The notes under the pieces are model-generated. The model was not told the DNA's origin. It made no database searches and saw nothing but the letters and a program-made list of their open reading frames with translations. The translations under genes and the position numbers were made by a program. A DNA stretch of 64,000 nt from Apoderus coryli (lineage: Eukaryota > Arthropoda > Insecta > Coleoptera > Attelabidae): NCBI GenBank assembly GCA_911728435.2, contig OU452204.1:1302001-1366000 (forward strand), in the 5' to 3' direction. This document shows positions 41,224 to 52,000 of this stretch, piece after piece (the first letter of the stretch is position 1; each line of letters opens with the position of its first letter).

Positions 41224-42286
41224 CTGAAAAGAAAAATTGAAATTTGAAATTAATTTAATACATTCACGAAACATACCCCCTTGTTTTGTGAATACATTTA
41301 TCTATGATGAATACTATAATAACACAACTTATACCGTACCGGAACTTACACTGTGCTAATAATTAAATTTTAGTGTTCTAATGATAATTTAAAATTCCTG
41401 TTATAAATTACTAAATTAAGTTTTCATAAAAAACAAAATCAAACTATGGATGATGAAACTGAAATTTTGGTGACTGTAAGTCATTTTTTAAAGTACTTAC
41501 TTTGTTTTATAACTGCTAAAAGACATGCTAGATAAAAATGACCATTATTTTCGCCACTCAGTTCCAACCAGTTCCAGTCTATTCAAATATTCACTGTCAA
41601 GATCAGTTCTAGTTCCTAGTCCAGTCTCCGTGAGTTTATGAGCAGGAGATGCCCGTAGTGTTCCAAGATGGTACATTTAAGCAGTGTTATATATATTACA
41701 ATTTAAATAGAGCTGGAGTATTATGAAATAAAAAATAGTAGTAGTCAAAAGTCAAATATACGCACTGGGACTGGCAGCTAACTGTTTTATCTTAGTTGAT
41801 GATGAGTTTCGTTAGTGCAACGGTGCGAACCGGTTTCTACAGATCATTTCGAGTTCTGTTTCTGGGTCGCCATGCCTAATGTTCAATTTAAGAATTGGAT
41901 ATCTAAATGAAATAAAAATAAGTACTAGAGAACAAAACATTTTATTTCTGGAGTCGACCTGTTTTATTCAATACTACATAACTTATTTTCCATAAATAAA
42001 AGGGAATTTAAATACAGGGGGATCACAAAAAAAAAGGCTTTAACCAATATTGAGCTAAGTTTTGGTCTGTGATTTTGGCGGAGTCCTAGAATGTACCCAT
42101 TAGTTTGTGGTTGGTTGAGTGATACATAATTTTAAAGCATTTTTTATCTGCTTTACAACGATAGATTATTTTTGGTATATGCTCCCATAATTCACGAGAA
42201 AATTGCGTTTAAAATTGTACCAGTTAGGTAGTTGGAACCTATTTCATTAGAATACTTATAATACAGTATATTGAAAAAGTGTTTTT
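41224..42286. other. Mostly featureless; one candidate first exon
   Basis: At 41446-41475 (+) an ATG opens MDDETEILVT followed by a donor GTAAGT, which could be a tiny first exon. 41560-41640 contains several AGTTCC repeats. Nothing else recognised. Confidence 0.25.
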
Positions 42287-42351
42287 GGCGTCATTGATAG
42301 AGCGTGCGCTTCTCATGCGGAAGGTTCTGGATTCGAGTCCCAGCTCTGGCA
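42287..42351 (+). tRNA. tRNA-like sequence (pseudogene or SINE head)
   Basis: GATAGAGCGTGCGCTTCTC resembles an A-box region and GGATTCGAGTCCCAG a B box and T arm, with TCTGGCA where the acceptor end would be. The anticodon arm (CTTCTCATGCGGAAG) pairs imperfectly and the acceptor stem is weak, so no confident isotype can be given (CAT or ATG by register). A T run follows at about 42356, as for polymerase III termination or a SINE tail. Confidence 0.4.
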
Positions 42352-42469
42352 ATATCTTTTTTTTCTAATTTTTGAATAAAGTAGTTAGTTTGTTACATTA
42401 GTTTATTGGAAATAATGAAAATTATGCAATTATAATAATAATTAAATTTCTGTAATATATCATAGCTCA

Positions 42470-42880
42470 TATGTTTTTGGCGACATCTAGCGTGAGGAAG
42501 CAATATGCCCGGTGAAACACAGTTCACCAACGATGGCCGGACAAGAAATAACACAGTAACAACCCAACTCCATTATATCCTATTGCCAACACTAGATGCG
42601 CCCGAATCCCCTAGCGGGGAGGCTTTATTTACGAATTGCTTGTCACATAAAGCAACAAGACTTTCAGTTATGTTGGAAATTTGTTTCACACTACCATGCT
42701 TTCACCAGACGGTCGTTTCGTCGATCCACGACTCATCAGTGGTGATCGGCAGGCAGTATGACCCAAATTTCCAACATTTACGAAGAGCTTATTCTAGCAC
42801 GAGAAATGATGATCATCATTTTATTTCCAACATAACTGAAAGTCTTGTTGCTTTATGTAACAAGCAATTCGTCATATAGG
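42470..42880 (-). repeat. Hammerhead-bearing Penelope-like relic in a 48-bp inverted repeat
   Basis: Shares GGCGACATCTAG and AGATGCGCCCGA blocks with 6645-6960. Two 48-bp inverted arms (42633-42680 and 42823-42870, GAATTGCTTG inward) face each other around the hammerhead. This repeats, in small, the head-to-head arrangement of the Penelope composite at 13.7-21.5 kb. No reverse transcriptase. Confidence 0.6.
42703..42744 (-). ncRNA. Hammerhead ribozyme motif, type I, perfect stem II
   Basis: Minus strand: CACCA (42744-42740), CTGATGA (42739-42733), stem II GTCG/CGAC with a TGGAT loop, GAAA (42719-42716 read as TTTC on plus), a two-pair stem III closed by GACC, triplet GTC, TGGTG. Stem I can extend (ACTGCC with GGTAGT). 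All core positions are intact. Confidence 0.82.
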
Positions 42881-42898
42881 TTTGATTATACTTAAGTA

Positions 42899-43601
42899 CG
42901 AGGCATGTTTTTTAAGTAAGTACCGTTTTGGAATTAAAAAAAGACGTGCAAAGATATCGCAATAATTTTATTTTTACATGAAAGCCTGTACCTTAATCTA
43001 CTTTTCTACATATTATTCCGTGAATATTGAGGCACTTGTCATAACGTAGCACCAGTTTTTGAATACCCTCCTCATAAAATTCTGCCGCCTGACTTGTTTG
43101 TTCCAAAAATGTTGACGGATTTGCACAAAACCCAACATTTAGGCAGTGCATTGATGTTCCTTGAGCGGTATCACAATGAAGGTGAAGATTTTTTAGACCA
43201 AATTGTTACTGGTGACGAAACATGGGTGGCCTACGTCACACCAGAATCGAAACAACAATCCATGGAATGGCGACATTCATCATCACCCAAAAGAGTGAAG
43301 TTTAAGCAAACAATTTCTGCCCGGAAAATCATGTGCACAGTTTTTTGGGACAGAAAAGGAGTATTGCTAGTGGAGTTTCTGCCTCGTAATGAGACAATCA
43401 ATGCAGCGTCAGGCGGCAGAATTTTATGAGGAGGGTATTCAAAAACTGGTGCCACGTTATGACAAGTGCCTCAATATTCACGGAAATTATGTAGAAAAGT
43501 AGATTAAGGTACAGGCTTTCATGTAAAAATAAAATTATTGCGATATCTTTGCACGTCTTTTTTTAATTCCAAAACGGTACTTACTTAAAAAACATGCCTC
43601 G
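42899..43601 (+). mobile_element. Mariner relic with its 3' end duplicated in inverse
   Basis: Between TA dinucleotides, with termini CGAGGCATGTTTTTTAAGTA. About 190 bp at the left (42899-43087) are the inverted copy of the right (43412-43601), including C-terminal coding sequence, so the original left end was replaced. The middle keeps part of a transposase gene. Confidence 0.8.
43088..43503 (+). pseudogene. Mariner transposase fragment
   Basis: Reads FVPKMLTDLHKTQHLGSALMFLERYH, then the catalytic block TGDETWVAYVTPESKQQSMEW, then KIMCTVFWDRKGVLLVEFLPRNETINA. A join to the C-terminal coding segment RRQNFYEEGIQKLVPRYDKCL follows in a different frame at 43412. The N-terminal HTH region and the stretch with the second and third aspartates are missing. 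Not functional. Confidence 0.8.
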
Positions 43602-43669
43602 TATATCTTGTCGGGAAAGTTTTGGGGCAACACAACCGATTTTTTATGTTTGTTCAAAAAGCTTTAACA

Positions 43670-43896
43670 ATGAAATATTTGTTACTGTTTACTTATTCGT
43701 TCTTTGTATACAATTTTCAGAATAACTGCACCGAACAGCTGTGTTACAATGATCCATTACTATTCACAGGAATCCTAAGAGAAGTAGCTAATAAAAATTT
43801 GAATGGGGTAAAAAAATTAATTAAACGTAAACATTCTGTGAACATTAACGATAATAATGGAAATACGCCATTACACATAGCTGTGCTTCTGGACCT
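43670..43896 (+). CDS. Ankyrin-repeat exon with signal-peptide-like start
   Basis: From ATG at 43670: MKYLLLFTYSFFVYNFQNN is a hydrophobic start typical of a secretion signal. It is followed by CTEQLCYNDPLLFTGILREVANKNLNGVKKLIKRK and an ankyrin unit, VNINDNNGNTPLHIAVLLDL. The frame ends at a consensus donor, GACCT/GTAAGT, so the rest of the protein should be on further exons, outside or destroyed by the LINE that begins about 60 bp downstream. No mobile-element family is recognised here. Product unknown; secretion is inferred only. Confidence 0.5.
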
Positions 43897-44053
43897 GTAA
43901 GTTAACTTACCCTATGTTTCTTTCAACAATTTTCTTGCAATTAATCATGTACAATGTATTATTATTATTATAATTTTTTATTATTATTAGTTAAAGTAGT
44001 GAGCGGTTTCCCGATGAACCTACTTTTATACCAATGTATTACGGATAAGAATT

Positions 44054-46846
44054 TTAAAAGTAGTGTGTAATTGTCGCAGCACCATTTTCCAGTTCACAGT
44101 CCAAACGATTCTTAAACGAATTGACCGATGGCGCACTCACTGTGTCCTCATTAAGACCGTTCCACATATACACCACTCTGTTCGTCAAGAAATTCTTCCT
44201 ACACATTCGCGCACTTCTCTCTTTAGAAAGTTTTTTAGAGTGACCTCTCAATTCTCTTCTGTCGCTAACATGAAACATATTAAGTGGTGTTTTATAGTAG
44301 TTATTTACAATTTTATAAGTCTGTATCAAGTCGCCACGAAATCTACGAGCAGCCAGTGTTGTTAAGTTCATTCTAGTAAGGCGATCCTCATACGGTAAAT
44401 TCCTCAATTCTGGTGGGATTTTCGTTATTCTTCTTTGCACACGCTCTAAGAGTTCTATGTCTTTCACATAATAAGGACTCCACACCGACTGAGCGTACTC
44501 CAGAATTGGTCGTATGTAACACTTGTACAATTTTACAATCATAGCGGTGGAGTGGTCATTAAATGCACGTTGTATCAGGTAAGTCATTGAATTTGCTCTC
44601 TTTACGACCCTCATAACTTGCTTTTCCCATTTGAGATCCTGAGAGATGACAACACCCAAGTCTTTTTGTTCTGCAACCTCGGTGAGGGTCTGACCATTTA
44701 TAACAGGCGCGACACGCGGGTTGTTCTTTCCGAGGTGCATAACCGAACACTTTCGAACATTCAACGTCATCAGCCAGTCACGCGTCCACGCCTCCACGGC
44801 CCGAAAATCTCCCACCGCATGCTCATATTGCGTAACAGGATTGTAATAAATCTTGGCATCATCTGCATAAAACTGTATCTTGGACCGTACAAAACATGCC
44901 AGATCACTGACATATAAGGCGAACAAGAGTGGTCCCAACACCGACCCCTGAGGAACTCCGCTAAGGACATCAAAGGACCGCGAGTAACATCCTCCGATCC
45001 TGACCCTGGACTTTCGCTCAGTCAGAAATTTTTCGATCCACACAAGCAGATCACCACCCAGACCACAGAAATTCAGCTTGTGCAGCAGTCTACGAAACGG
45101 AACCGTATCAAATGCCTTCTCAAAATCCAGGTAAACAACATCTATTGGTTCATTGTTATCGTTACTCGATGTCCAGTCGTTGACACAAGTCAACAAGTTT
45201 GTTTCTGTTGACCTTCCTGGAAGAAAACCATGCTGCACCGCCGAAATTATATTGTTCTCGAGCGCAAAGCCAGTAATAAATTTCGTTATAATTTTTTCCA
45301 TGCACTTACATAAGTTCGAGGTCAGGCTAATTGGTCTGTAATTTCCAGCAACATGCTTGTCACCCTTTTTATAAATGGGAATCACAATGCTTTCAGCCCA
45401 GTGAATTGGAAATGACCCTCTCTGAAATATATTTGTAAAAACTCTAGCAAGAGGTTCAGAGAGAGCAGCCGCACACTTTTGCAAAATCACCACAGGAATG
45501 CCGTCCAGACCCGGACTCGAATCTATCTTTAGTGATTTTATGGCGTCTAGAACATTTTCCGATGTAAAGACAACACTGTCAATACCAGCACCAGAAAGGG
45601 CATCTCTCATTATCTCGGGCATCGGCCCACTGCCATCCATTGTAAAAAACGAACTAAACTTTTCTGCAAAAATGTTTGCAACATCCTGTGGATCCGTCGT
45701 CATTTCATTCGTCAAGGGATTCCTAAGTGTTATGGACTGCACTGAGGTTGTAAGACTCCTTTTTATATATGAATAAAACTTTTTATTCGAAGAAGTTGCG
45801 ATCTCACTCTCATACTTCGCTCGTGCCATTTGTATTTCCCTCTTTAATTTATTGTTAGCTTGTCGATATGAGGCGTACGTACAATTGTTTTTGTCACTGA
45901 TATAGCGATCCCATAACTTTCGCTTTTTATTAATCAACGAAAAAATAACTCCATTCAACCAAGGCTTGCTACTGTTCACTTTTCTGCTCTCCAAAGGAAC
46001 GAACAAATCAATGCCCGAATTCAAACATTCATAAAACAATTCACAATCAACATCATCAACAGAAGCGAAAGAGGTCATCAAATAGTCGTTCAGCTGCTCA
46101 AAATTAGTCTTCCAATAATTGCGTTTATTAACATGATGAGTCTGTCTAGGAGATACACTGATCTGACTTCTGGCCATCAGCACAACATGGTCACTCCTCC
46201 CAATAGGAGGAAGCTGTTCGACATCAAACACAAGTCTCTTGTCATTAGCCAGTACAAGATCCAACAAAGAACTCTGAGAGCCCCTAAGTCTTGTATCAAA
46301 CTTGACAAACTGATAATAGCCGCTCTGCTGGTAGAAGCTTAAGAAGTCAGACGCTGTTTGGGTGTTTCTGGTCAATATCAGATTCCTCCAGTCGATCTCC
46401 GGGTAGTTGAAGTCTCCGAACACATACGCCTGGTGAGATGTCTCTAGTACCATTCCAAGCTTATCGATAAGCATGACATTGTCTTCCATGCTTGCTGTGT
46501 CAGATCTATAAACACAAACCAAGCTGATAATCTGATTACAAATTTTAACGTTCAGTTCAAGATAGCTTATAGTGTTGGAGTCAAATTGATTGTTTTTTAG
46601 GACTGCGTTAATTTTATGTCCAGCAATGGTGTCTCTAATGTAGATACATGCACCTCCACCACGTCGATTAAAACGATCTCTTCTAAATAGACTATATTCG
46701 TCTATCTGTACAACGCTGTCAGGTATATTCTCGTTTAACCATGTTTCAGTAAAGAGTACAAACGCTGGCTTGATCTGATATACTTTGCTTCATCGATTTT
46801 TGTCATTAACGAATTAAGATTTGCGATGCCTCGATTAGGAGGCTGT
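44054..46846 (-). pseudogene. LINE ORF2: endonuclease and reverse transcriptase, one frame slip
   Basis: The frame is open from 44054 to about 46785. Upstream of that the match continues one frame over (RGIANLNSLMTKIDEAKY), then LFTETWLNENIP, so a single-base slip lies near 46785. APE endonuclease: TETWL, RRGGGACIYI, CVYRS, GDFNYPEIDW, GRSDHVVLM. Reverse transcriptase: YRPISLTSNLCKCMEKI, QHGFLPGRSTETNLL, VVYLDFEKAFDTVP, GVPQGSVLGPLLFALYVSDL and the catalytic YADDAKIYY. The C-terminal thumb follows (RPILEYAQSVWSPY). Apart from the slip it looks full length. Confidence 0.88.
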
Positions 46847-48064
46847 GCTCACTTTTGGATTGCGATTGTAGTTTTTTTGAGTATATTCAACGATCTTAGG
46901 CGTTCCACTTATATATTTAATCTTAATATTGTTCTCTCCATTTTTCTTCCTGTTTTCTAGCTCAGTTAGTAGAGATTCGAGGTAAGTACGTTGGATATTG
47001 GTCTGGTCATATTTTATGTAACCCTTTTCTGCTGGAAGTTTATACTTTTGTTTCAATATTCTTTCCGCTACCTGTTTAGACTCGAAAATGACCTTTATAG
47101 GGCGCTTGCGTTCCACATTATATGACCCAAGTCGAAAGAAGCGCATATTATCCAGAGGCACATCACTGTCGACCTCCTTTAACATTTCAATTATCCGATC
47201 TCTCTCATCCCGGACTCTTTCACTTTTATCTGCGCATCCCGATTCCGAAACTCCAAAGATCAACACGTTGTGTTTTCTATTTTCCCGATCTTCCAATTCC
47301 TTTATCATTGGTTCCAGCTTAGGTAAGCCAGCCTGTTCCTGAGTCATCGGGTGTGAAGATAGCCGCGCCTCGGTGACAGTCTGCCCATGCTTTTCAATTT
47401 TTTCAACCTTGATTTTTATTTCATTAATATCTGCTCTAATTCCCGTGATATCCATGCCAGAAGCTCTCTCAGCAGACTGAGCACGCGTCTTGGCAGTTGA
47501 CACCTGCGATTCCAGATCAACAACTCTACGATTAATCTCCAACATCTCGGATTTCAGCAATTTGCTTTCATTTTCAATATTGCCTTCGGAAGCCGATCTT
47601 TCTTGGCTTGCAGAGACCTCTCCGACCTTTTTTCTCATATCATCCAGCTCATTCTTCATTTGATTAAATTCAGACTCCACTTGCTCCAGCTTAAATCCAA
47701 AATCCGCCATCAGACGCACACAGTTCTCATTTTTTTGAGATTTAAATTCCATTAGTAAAGCTTCAACGATCTCTTGAATCTGTTGTTTAAGAGTTGGATA
47801 ACTAGAACCTTCAGTAGACACTGAGGCTGATCGTCTTCTTGTAAGCTCCGAGGAAGCGTTTGGAGTGACTGGTCTACATAGTCTGCAATAAAATCTCTTG
47901 CCATTTGGTATACTTAGTTCTTTCTCAAAGGAAGTCATTTCGTCTATAGTGAGATCTGCACAGTTGCGATGGATCCAACTGCCACATTTTTGACACTTAA
48001 TACTGTACCCTGATTTTGAAAGTGCCTTAGAGCACAAGCCACAATTTTTTGGTGTAACTGGCAT
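46835..48064 (-). CDS. LINE ORF1 with PHD finger and coiled coil
   Basis: 409 residues. N terminus: a PHD-type zinc finger (CGLCSKALSKSGYSIKCQKC, then HRNC, then YCRLC). Residues about 90-240 are rich in K, E and L heptads and likely a coiled coil for trimer formation. The C-terminal part (HNVLIFGVSESG...MRFFRLGSYNVERKRPIKVIFES) is the RNA-binding fold common to LINE ORF1 proteins. It binds element RNA and escorts it. PHD fingers in ORF1 are known from the CR1-like group. No disruption seen. Confidence 0.85.
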   Translation of the reverse strand: MPVTPKNCGLCSKALSKSGYSIKCQKCGSWIHRNCADLTIDEMTSFEKELSIPNGKRFYCRLCRPVTPNASSELTRRRSASVSTEGSSYPTLKQQIQEIVEALLMEFKSQKNENCVRLMADFGFKLEQVESEFNQMKNELDDMRKKVGEVSASQERSASEGNIENESKLLKSEMLEINRRVVDLESQVSTAKTRAQSAERASGMDITGIRADINEIKIKVEKIEKHGQTVTEARLSSHPMTQEQAGLPKLEPMIKELEDRENRKHNVLIFGVSESGCADKSERVRDERDRIIEMLKEVDSDVPLDNMRFFRLGSYNVERKRPIKVIFESKQVAERILKQKYKLPAEKGYIKYDQTNIQRTYLESLLTELENRKKNGENNIKIKYISGTPKIVEYTQKNYNRNPKVSTAS

Positions 48065-48120
48065 TATTTTTAACGCAAGTATTTATTCAGACACCCTCGT
48101 ATCTCGAAAAAGCAACCACT

Positions 48121-48470
48121 TTTATAGGTATCCTATATGATAAGATAAGATATCAAATTATATTATTATGATAATTTACTGTTCCATATTTTATCACTTT
48201 ATCAATTTTAGATATAGTTAATGTTAGTGTCTACAATAATCAGTCTTCTGTTTTTAATCAACACAATTTGCAGGAGTATCAAACCAAATTTTCTCGTTCA
48301 AAAATTTAAAAAATCGATCAATTCAATCACTCTCAAAACCCAAAAAAACCGCTCAGTAATATCTCTACACTCACCACACACACCTTTTTCCAGATTGAAT
48401 GTATAAACTGTTTTTTTTCTTCTGAAGAATGATATAAACATATTATTATTATTATTACTCTATCAACAAT
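48121..48470. other. Spacer between two LINEs
   Basis: AT-rich; includes an (ATT)n run at about 48442-48458 that may be the tail or target of one of the LINEs. No frame. Confidence 0.35.
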
Positions 48471-48518
48471 ACTATGCCGGTTCACGACCGGAAATGACTT
48501 CGTAGTGCCTCGGATGAC

Positions 48519-48890
48519 ATGTTCACTATCAGAACAACAATGTCAGAAGGTCTACAGGGTTACCAGCAATCCGATATCAAAAGTTGGACATTGCCGCTGC
48601 TCGGAACTCAGCCAAAAGTCATGAACGTACAAAGGATCGGAAAGCCTAACTCAAAGGGTATCAAACCCCTTAAGGTTTGTTTGGCGTCCGCTGAAGAGGC
48701 CCGGCGCATTGTGTTTAACAAGAAAAAGTTGAAGAACAAAAACGTTTATGTCAACTTTGATTTGACTCCGGAGCAGCGTGGGCTGGAACGGGACGTGTTG
48801 TCCCAGTTTAAGCAGAGGCGAGCTCAGGGTGAGAATGATATTGTGATTAGATATTCTAATGGATGTCCATGTATCGTTTCAAAAAACTGA
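48519..48890 (+). CDS. LINE ORF1, C-terminal remnant
   Basis: 123 residues (MFTIRTTMSEGLQGYQQSDI...). The core VMNVQRIGKPNSKGIKPLKVCLASAEEARRI...NVYVNFDLTPEQR is the RNA-recognition-like domain typical of LINE ORF1 proteins (compare the C-terminal half of the ORF1 at 46835). The N-terminal half is absent. It overlaps ORF2 by 28 bases. Confidence 0.7.
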   Translation: MFTIRTTMSEGLQGYQQSDIKSWTLPLLGTQPKVMNVQRIGKPNSKGIKPLKVCLASAEEARRIVFNKKKLKNKNVYVNFDLTPEQRGLERDVLSQFKQRRAQGENDIVIRYSNGCPCIVSKN

Positions 48891-51745
48891 TTTCTCCTAC
48901 GTTAAATGATTCTCCGCGAAATACAATTAAGGTTTATTACCAGAACGTGCGTAGTCTTCGTACCAAGTTGGTGAGACTGCTGACAGGAATCGTTGGCTGT
49001 GACTATGATGTGATAGTCTTCACTGAAACGTGGCTGTCGACCGATATAGCGGACGCGGAGCTGGGCATGGATGAATACACAATTTATAGGATCGACCGTG
49101 GTCCTAACACTAGCACATGTACCCGCGGCGGTGGTGTGCTCGTAGCGGTTCGCAGGACTTTGTCTGGTTGTGTTCTTGAAAGCTCGACCAGCATCGAACA
49201 GCTTTTCATTTTGCTCTCGGGGGCGGGAATTTCTATAATATTTGGGGCAGTCTATTTACCACATAGATCTTCTATAGACCATTACCTTGCATTTGGTAAT
49301 ACTGTTGAACTACTCTCTCAAAAATTCCCTTCTGCGGAAGTGTGTTTGTTGGGTGATTTCAATTTGGCTGACGGTACCTGGATCGACGATCGTTTTAGCT
49401 CGTCTATATTTCCAGATGATTCTGTTTTTCCGCGAGACTCAGAGATTCTGACGGTCGTGTCCGAAATCTGCAATTTTCACAACTTATTTCAATTCAACAG
49501 GACGCCCGGTCGTAGTGGCCGTATTCTGGACTTGGTCTTGGCCCACAATCCCGACTCCAGGGTTGTCGTTGCGGAGGATGTTCTGATCGAGCCGGATAGT
49601 TATCACCCTCCTTTGGTTGTTCATATACCATTCAGAACCCACAAAGTGGCTTCTTCTCGTCAAGCGGAAAGGTTTTACTACGATTTTAAGTCGGCCGACT
49701 TTGAGTCATTGAATGACCGTCTTGGTGGCATTCGGTGGGATTTTCTTCTCTCCTATCGGTCGGTGGATGACATGGTCGACACCTTTTACCACATCTTATT
49801 CGACGCGTTCGAGGTTTTTGTGCCCAAGAAGAGGTGTTCCTCTAAACGATTTCCGCGGTGGTATTCACTGGAGCTGAAACAGCTCATATTTGAAAAGAAG
49901 AGGGCTAACAAGCGTTACAAATTCACAGGCTCGCAGACCCATTATGCGGACTTTAGCAGACTCAGAAGTGAATGTAATCGCCTTTCTCGCGTTTGCTATG
50001 TCTTTTACAAATGCAATTGAGAGTGAGCTGCCTCAGAACATTGGAGCTTTTTGGAAGTCCATTAATTCTAAAAGAGGATCTTCAGACCTGCCCTCGCGTC
50101 TATCATGGGGTGAACGAACGAGCGACGCCGATCAGTGTGGGGCGGATTTGTTTGCTGCGTATTTTGAATCAGTGTATAACTCCGGTTGGCTGTGTCGGGG
50201 ACACCCTAGTGAATGTTTCCGATCATCACATCTCTCTCTCAGATATTTTAGAGGCAATTGTTGGCTTGGAAGTGAGGAAGTCGGCCGGTCCCGACGGAAT
50301 CCCAGCCTTGCTTCTCAGGAATTGTAGCTTTTCGCTTGCTAGACCGCTTCAAATTATTTTCAATCATTCGGTCTCCACTGGCACTTTCCCTGTATTATGG
50401 AAAACTAGTTTCATTACCCCTATTTTTAAATCCGGCAACAGAAATGAAGTAACAAATTACCGACCAGTCTGTATATTGAATTCAATTCCGAAACTATTCG
50501 AAAACCTGATCACTCGTTATCTGACGGCCACTCTAGGGCCATTAGTGATCTCCGATCAATTTGGATTTCAGGCAGGTAAATCTACCGAGCTCAATCTCCT
50601 CGAATTCACAAACTACTTGTCCCGGGCTTTGGAGCACGGATATCAAGTTCATGCCATTTACACCGACTTCTCTAAGGCTTTCGACAGTGTCAACCATCGG
50701 CTTCTCATTGAGAAGCTTGGGATTGTTGGAATCTCTGCGCCTATGTTGGACTGGTTGGGGAGCTACTTATGTGGTAGAACTCAGGTTGTCCGGATCAATG
50801 AGTTTCATTCCAGGCCCATATTAGTTTCATCTGGTGTTCCTCAGGGGTCTCATTTGGGCCCCTTACTATTTAACTTATTTGTCAATTACATAGAGCAATG
50901 TTTCGTTCATAGTGAGATCAAGTTATTTGCTGATGATCTAAAGTGCTATAGGCGTATTGCAGGCTCATCCGATTGCTACCTTTTGCAGGAGGATGTTGTT
51001 CGGCTTGTGCAATATATCGAAATGCTTTTGCGTTAATTTTAACCGTACTAGGGATCCACTTTTTCACGAATACTTTATTGACCGGGACGCTTTGGATTAT
51101 AAGGCTTTGGTCAAGGATCTGGGTGTCTACTTGAATTCTTCACTGAGCTACACCGACCACATCAGGCACGCGACGTCGCGGTCCATTAAGATGTTGGGCT
51201 TCATCAGACGTTGTTCGGGGGATATCAGTCAGATTGGTACATTCAAAGCCCTGTACACATCCCTTGTGAGGCCGCATTTGGAGTACGCCTCTGCGGTGTG
51301 GTCTCCATCTTATGTTTGTCACACTGTCTGTATCGAGAGGGTTCAGCACCGTTTTCTGAGGTACGTTCATTTTAGACTCGGCCGTGAACGACCCGTTAAT
51401 TTTAACTTAAACTACGGCGTATTGCTGAGTGAGCTGGAGTTGGCTACATTGGGCGCCCGCAGGGTTGTCAGGGATCTGACTATACTATATAAAATTTTAA
51501 ACAATACTCTTTTATCTTCTAGTCTTTTATCCCAGATTGGTTTTCATGTTCCCCCTAGATAAAGCAGAAGTTCTGATCTCTTTCACGTCTCGTTCCACCG
51601 CACGAACTACGCTATGAATACCTTTGTCACCAGAGTGGCGCGGCTGACGAATCGTTGTTCTAATCATAACATCGATTTCTTTGCACCATTTGGTGAATTC
51701 GCCGGTCGCTTGAGGAGGGGGTCTAGAGATGAATGGTTTCCCTAA
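48863..51745 (+). pseudogene. LINE ORF2: endonuclease and reverse transcriptase, several breaks
   Basis: Endonuclease 48863-49990 is clean (FTETWLS, CTRGGGVLVAV, GAVYLPHRS, GDFNLADGTW, RSGRILDLVLAHN, DSYHPPLVV). The frame changes at about 49995-50020, again near 50190, and again near 51030; an in-frame TAA sits at 51560 before the natural end at 51745. Reverse transcriptase in the third segment: YRPVCILNSIPKLFE, QFGFQAGKSTELNL, IYTDFSKAFDSVNH, GVPQGSHLGPLLFNLFV, FADDLKCY. The thumb is at about 51060-51560 (RPHLEYASAVWSPS). Confidence 0.88.
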
Positions 51746-52000
51746 TTCCTTGTTTTTACAATTTAAAATAAATTATCATTCATTAATTCCTTAACATCAG
51801 CGAGCGTTGGAGTCCTGCGAGAGTCCTGTTGTATGTCGCGCAATTGCTGGTTTTTTGTTTTTTTTTTTATTAAGTTCAATTGTAATGGATAGTCTAGAGT
51901 TATGTAAGTTTTATAATTTCTGTATTATGTTGTATGCTATTGTTTTGTACATGTTGTAATAATGGACTTTGTCCGTAGATTAATAAATAAATTGGGCATT

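Larger units (their letters stand above)
43945..48120 (-). mobile_element. Near-complete LINE (PHD-ORF1 type), minus strand
   Basis: ORF1, endonuclease and reverse transcriptase are present in order; the 3' end is an (ATT)-rich tail at about 43956-43992. The 5' end is near 48120, just before ATG 48064 and a short leader. Damage is limited to one frame slip in the endonuclease. ORF1 and ORF2 overlap by a few bases (ORF1 stop at 46835). Confidence 0.85.
48470..52000 (+). mobile_element. LINE, 5'-truncated and frame-broken, plus strand
   Basis: ORF1 remnant, ORF2 and about 250 bp of 3' UTR. The GC-rich coding sequence contrasts with the AT-rich flanks. At least three frame slips and one stop in ORF2 make it inactive. 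Confidence 0.85.
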
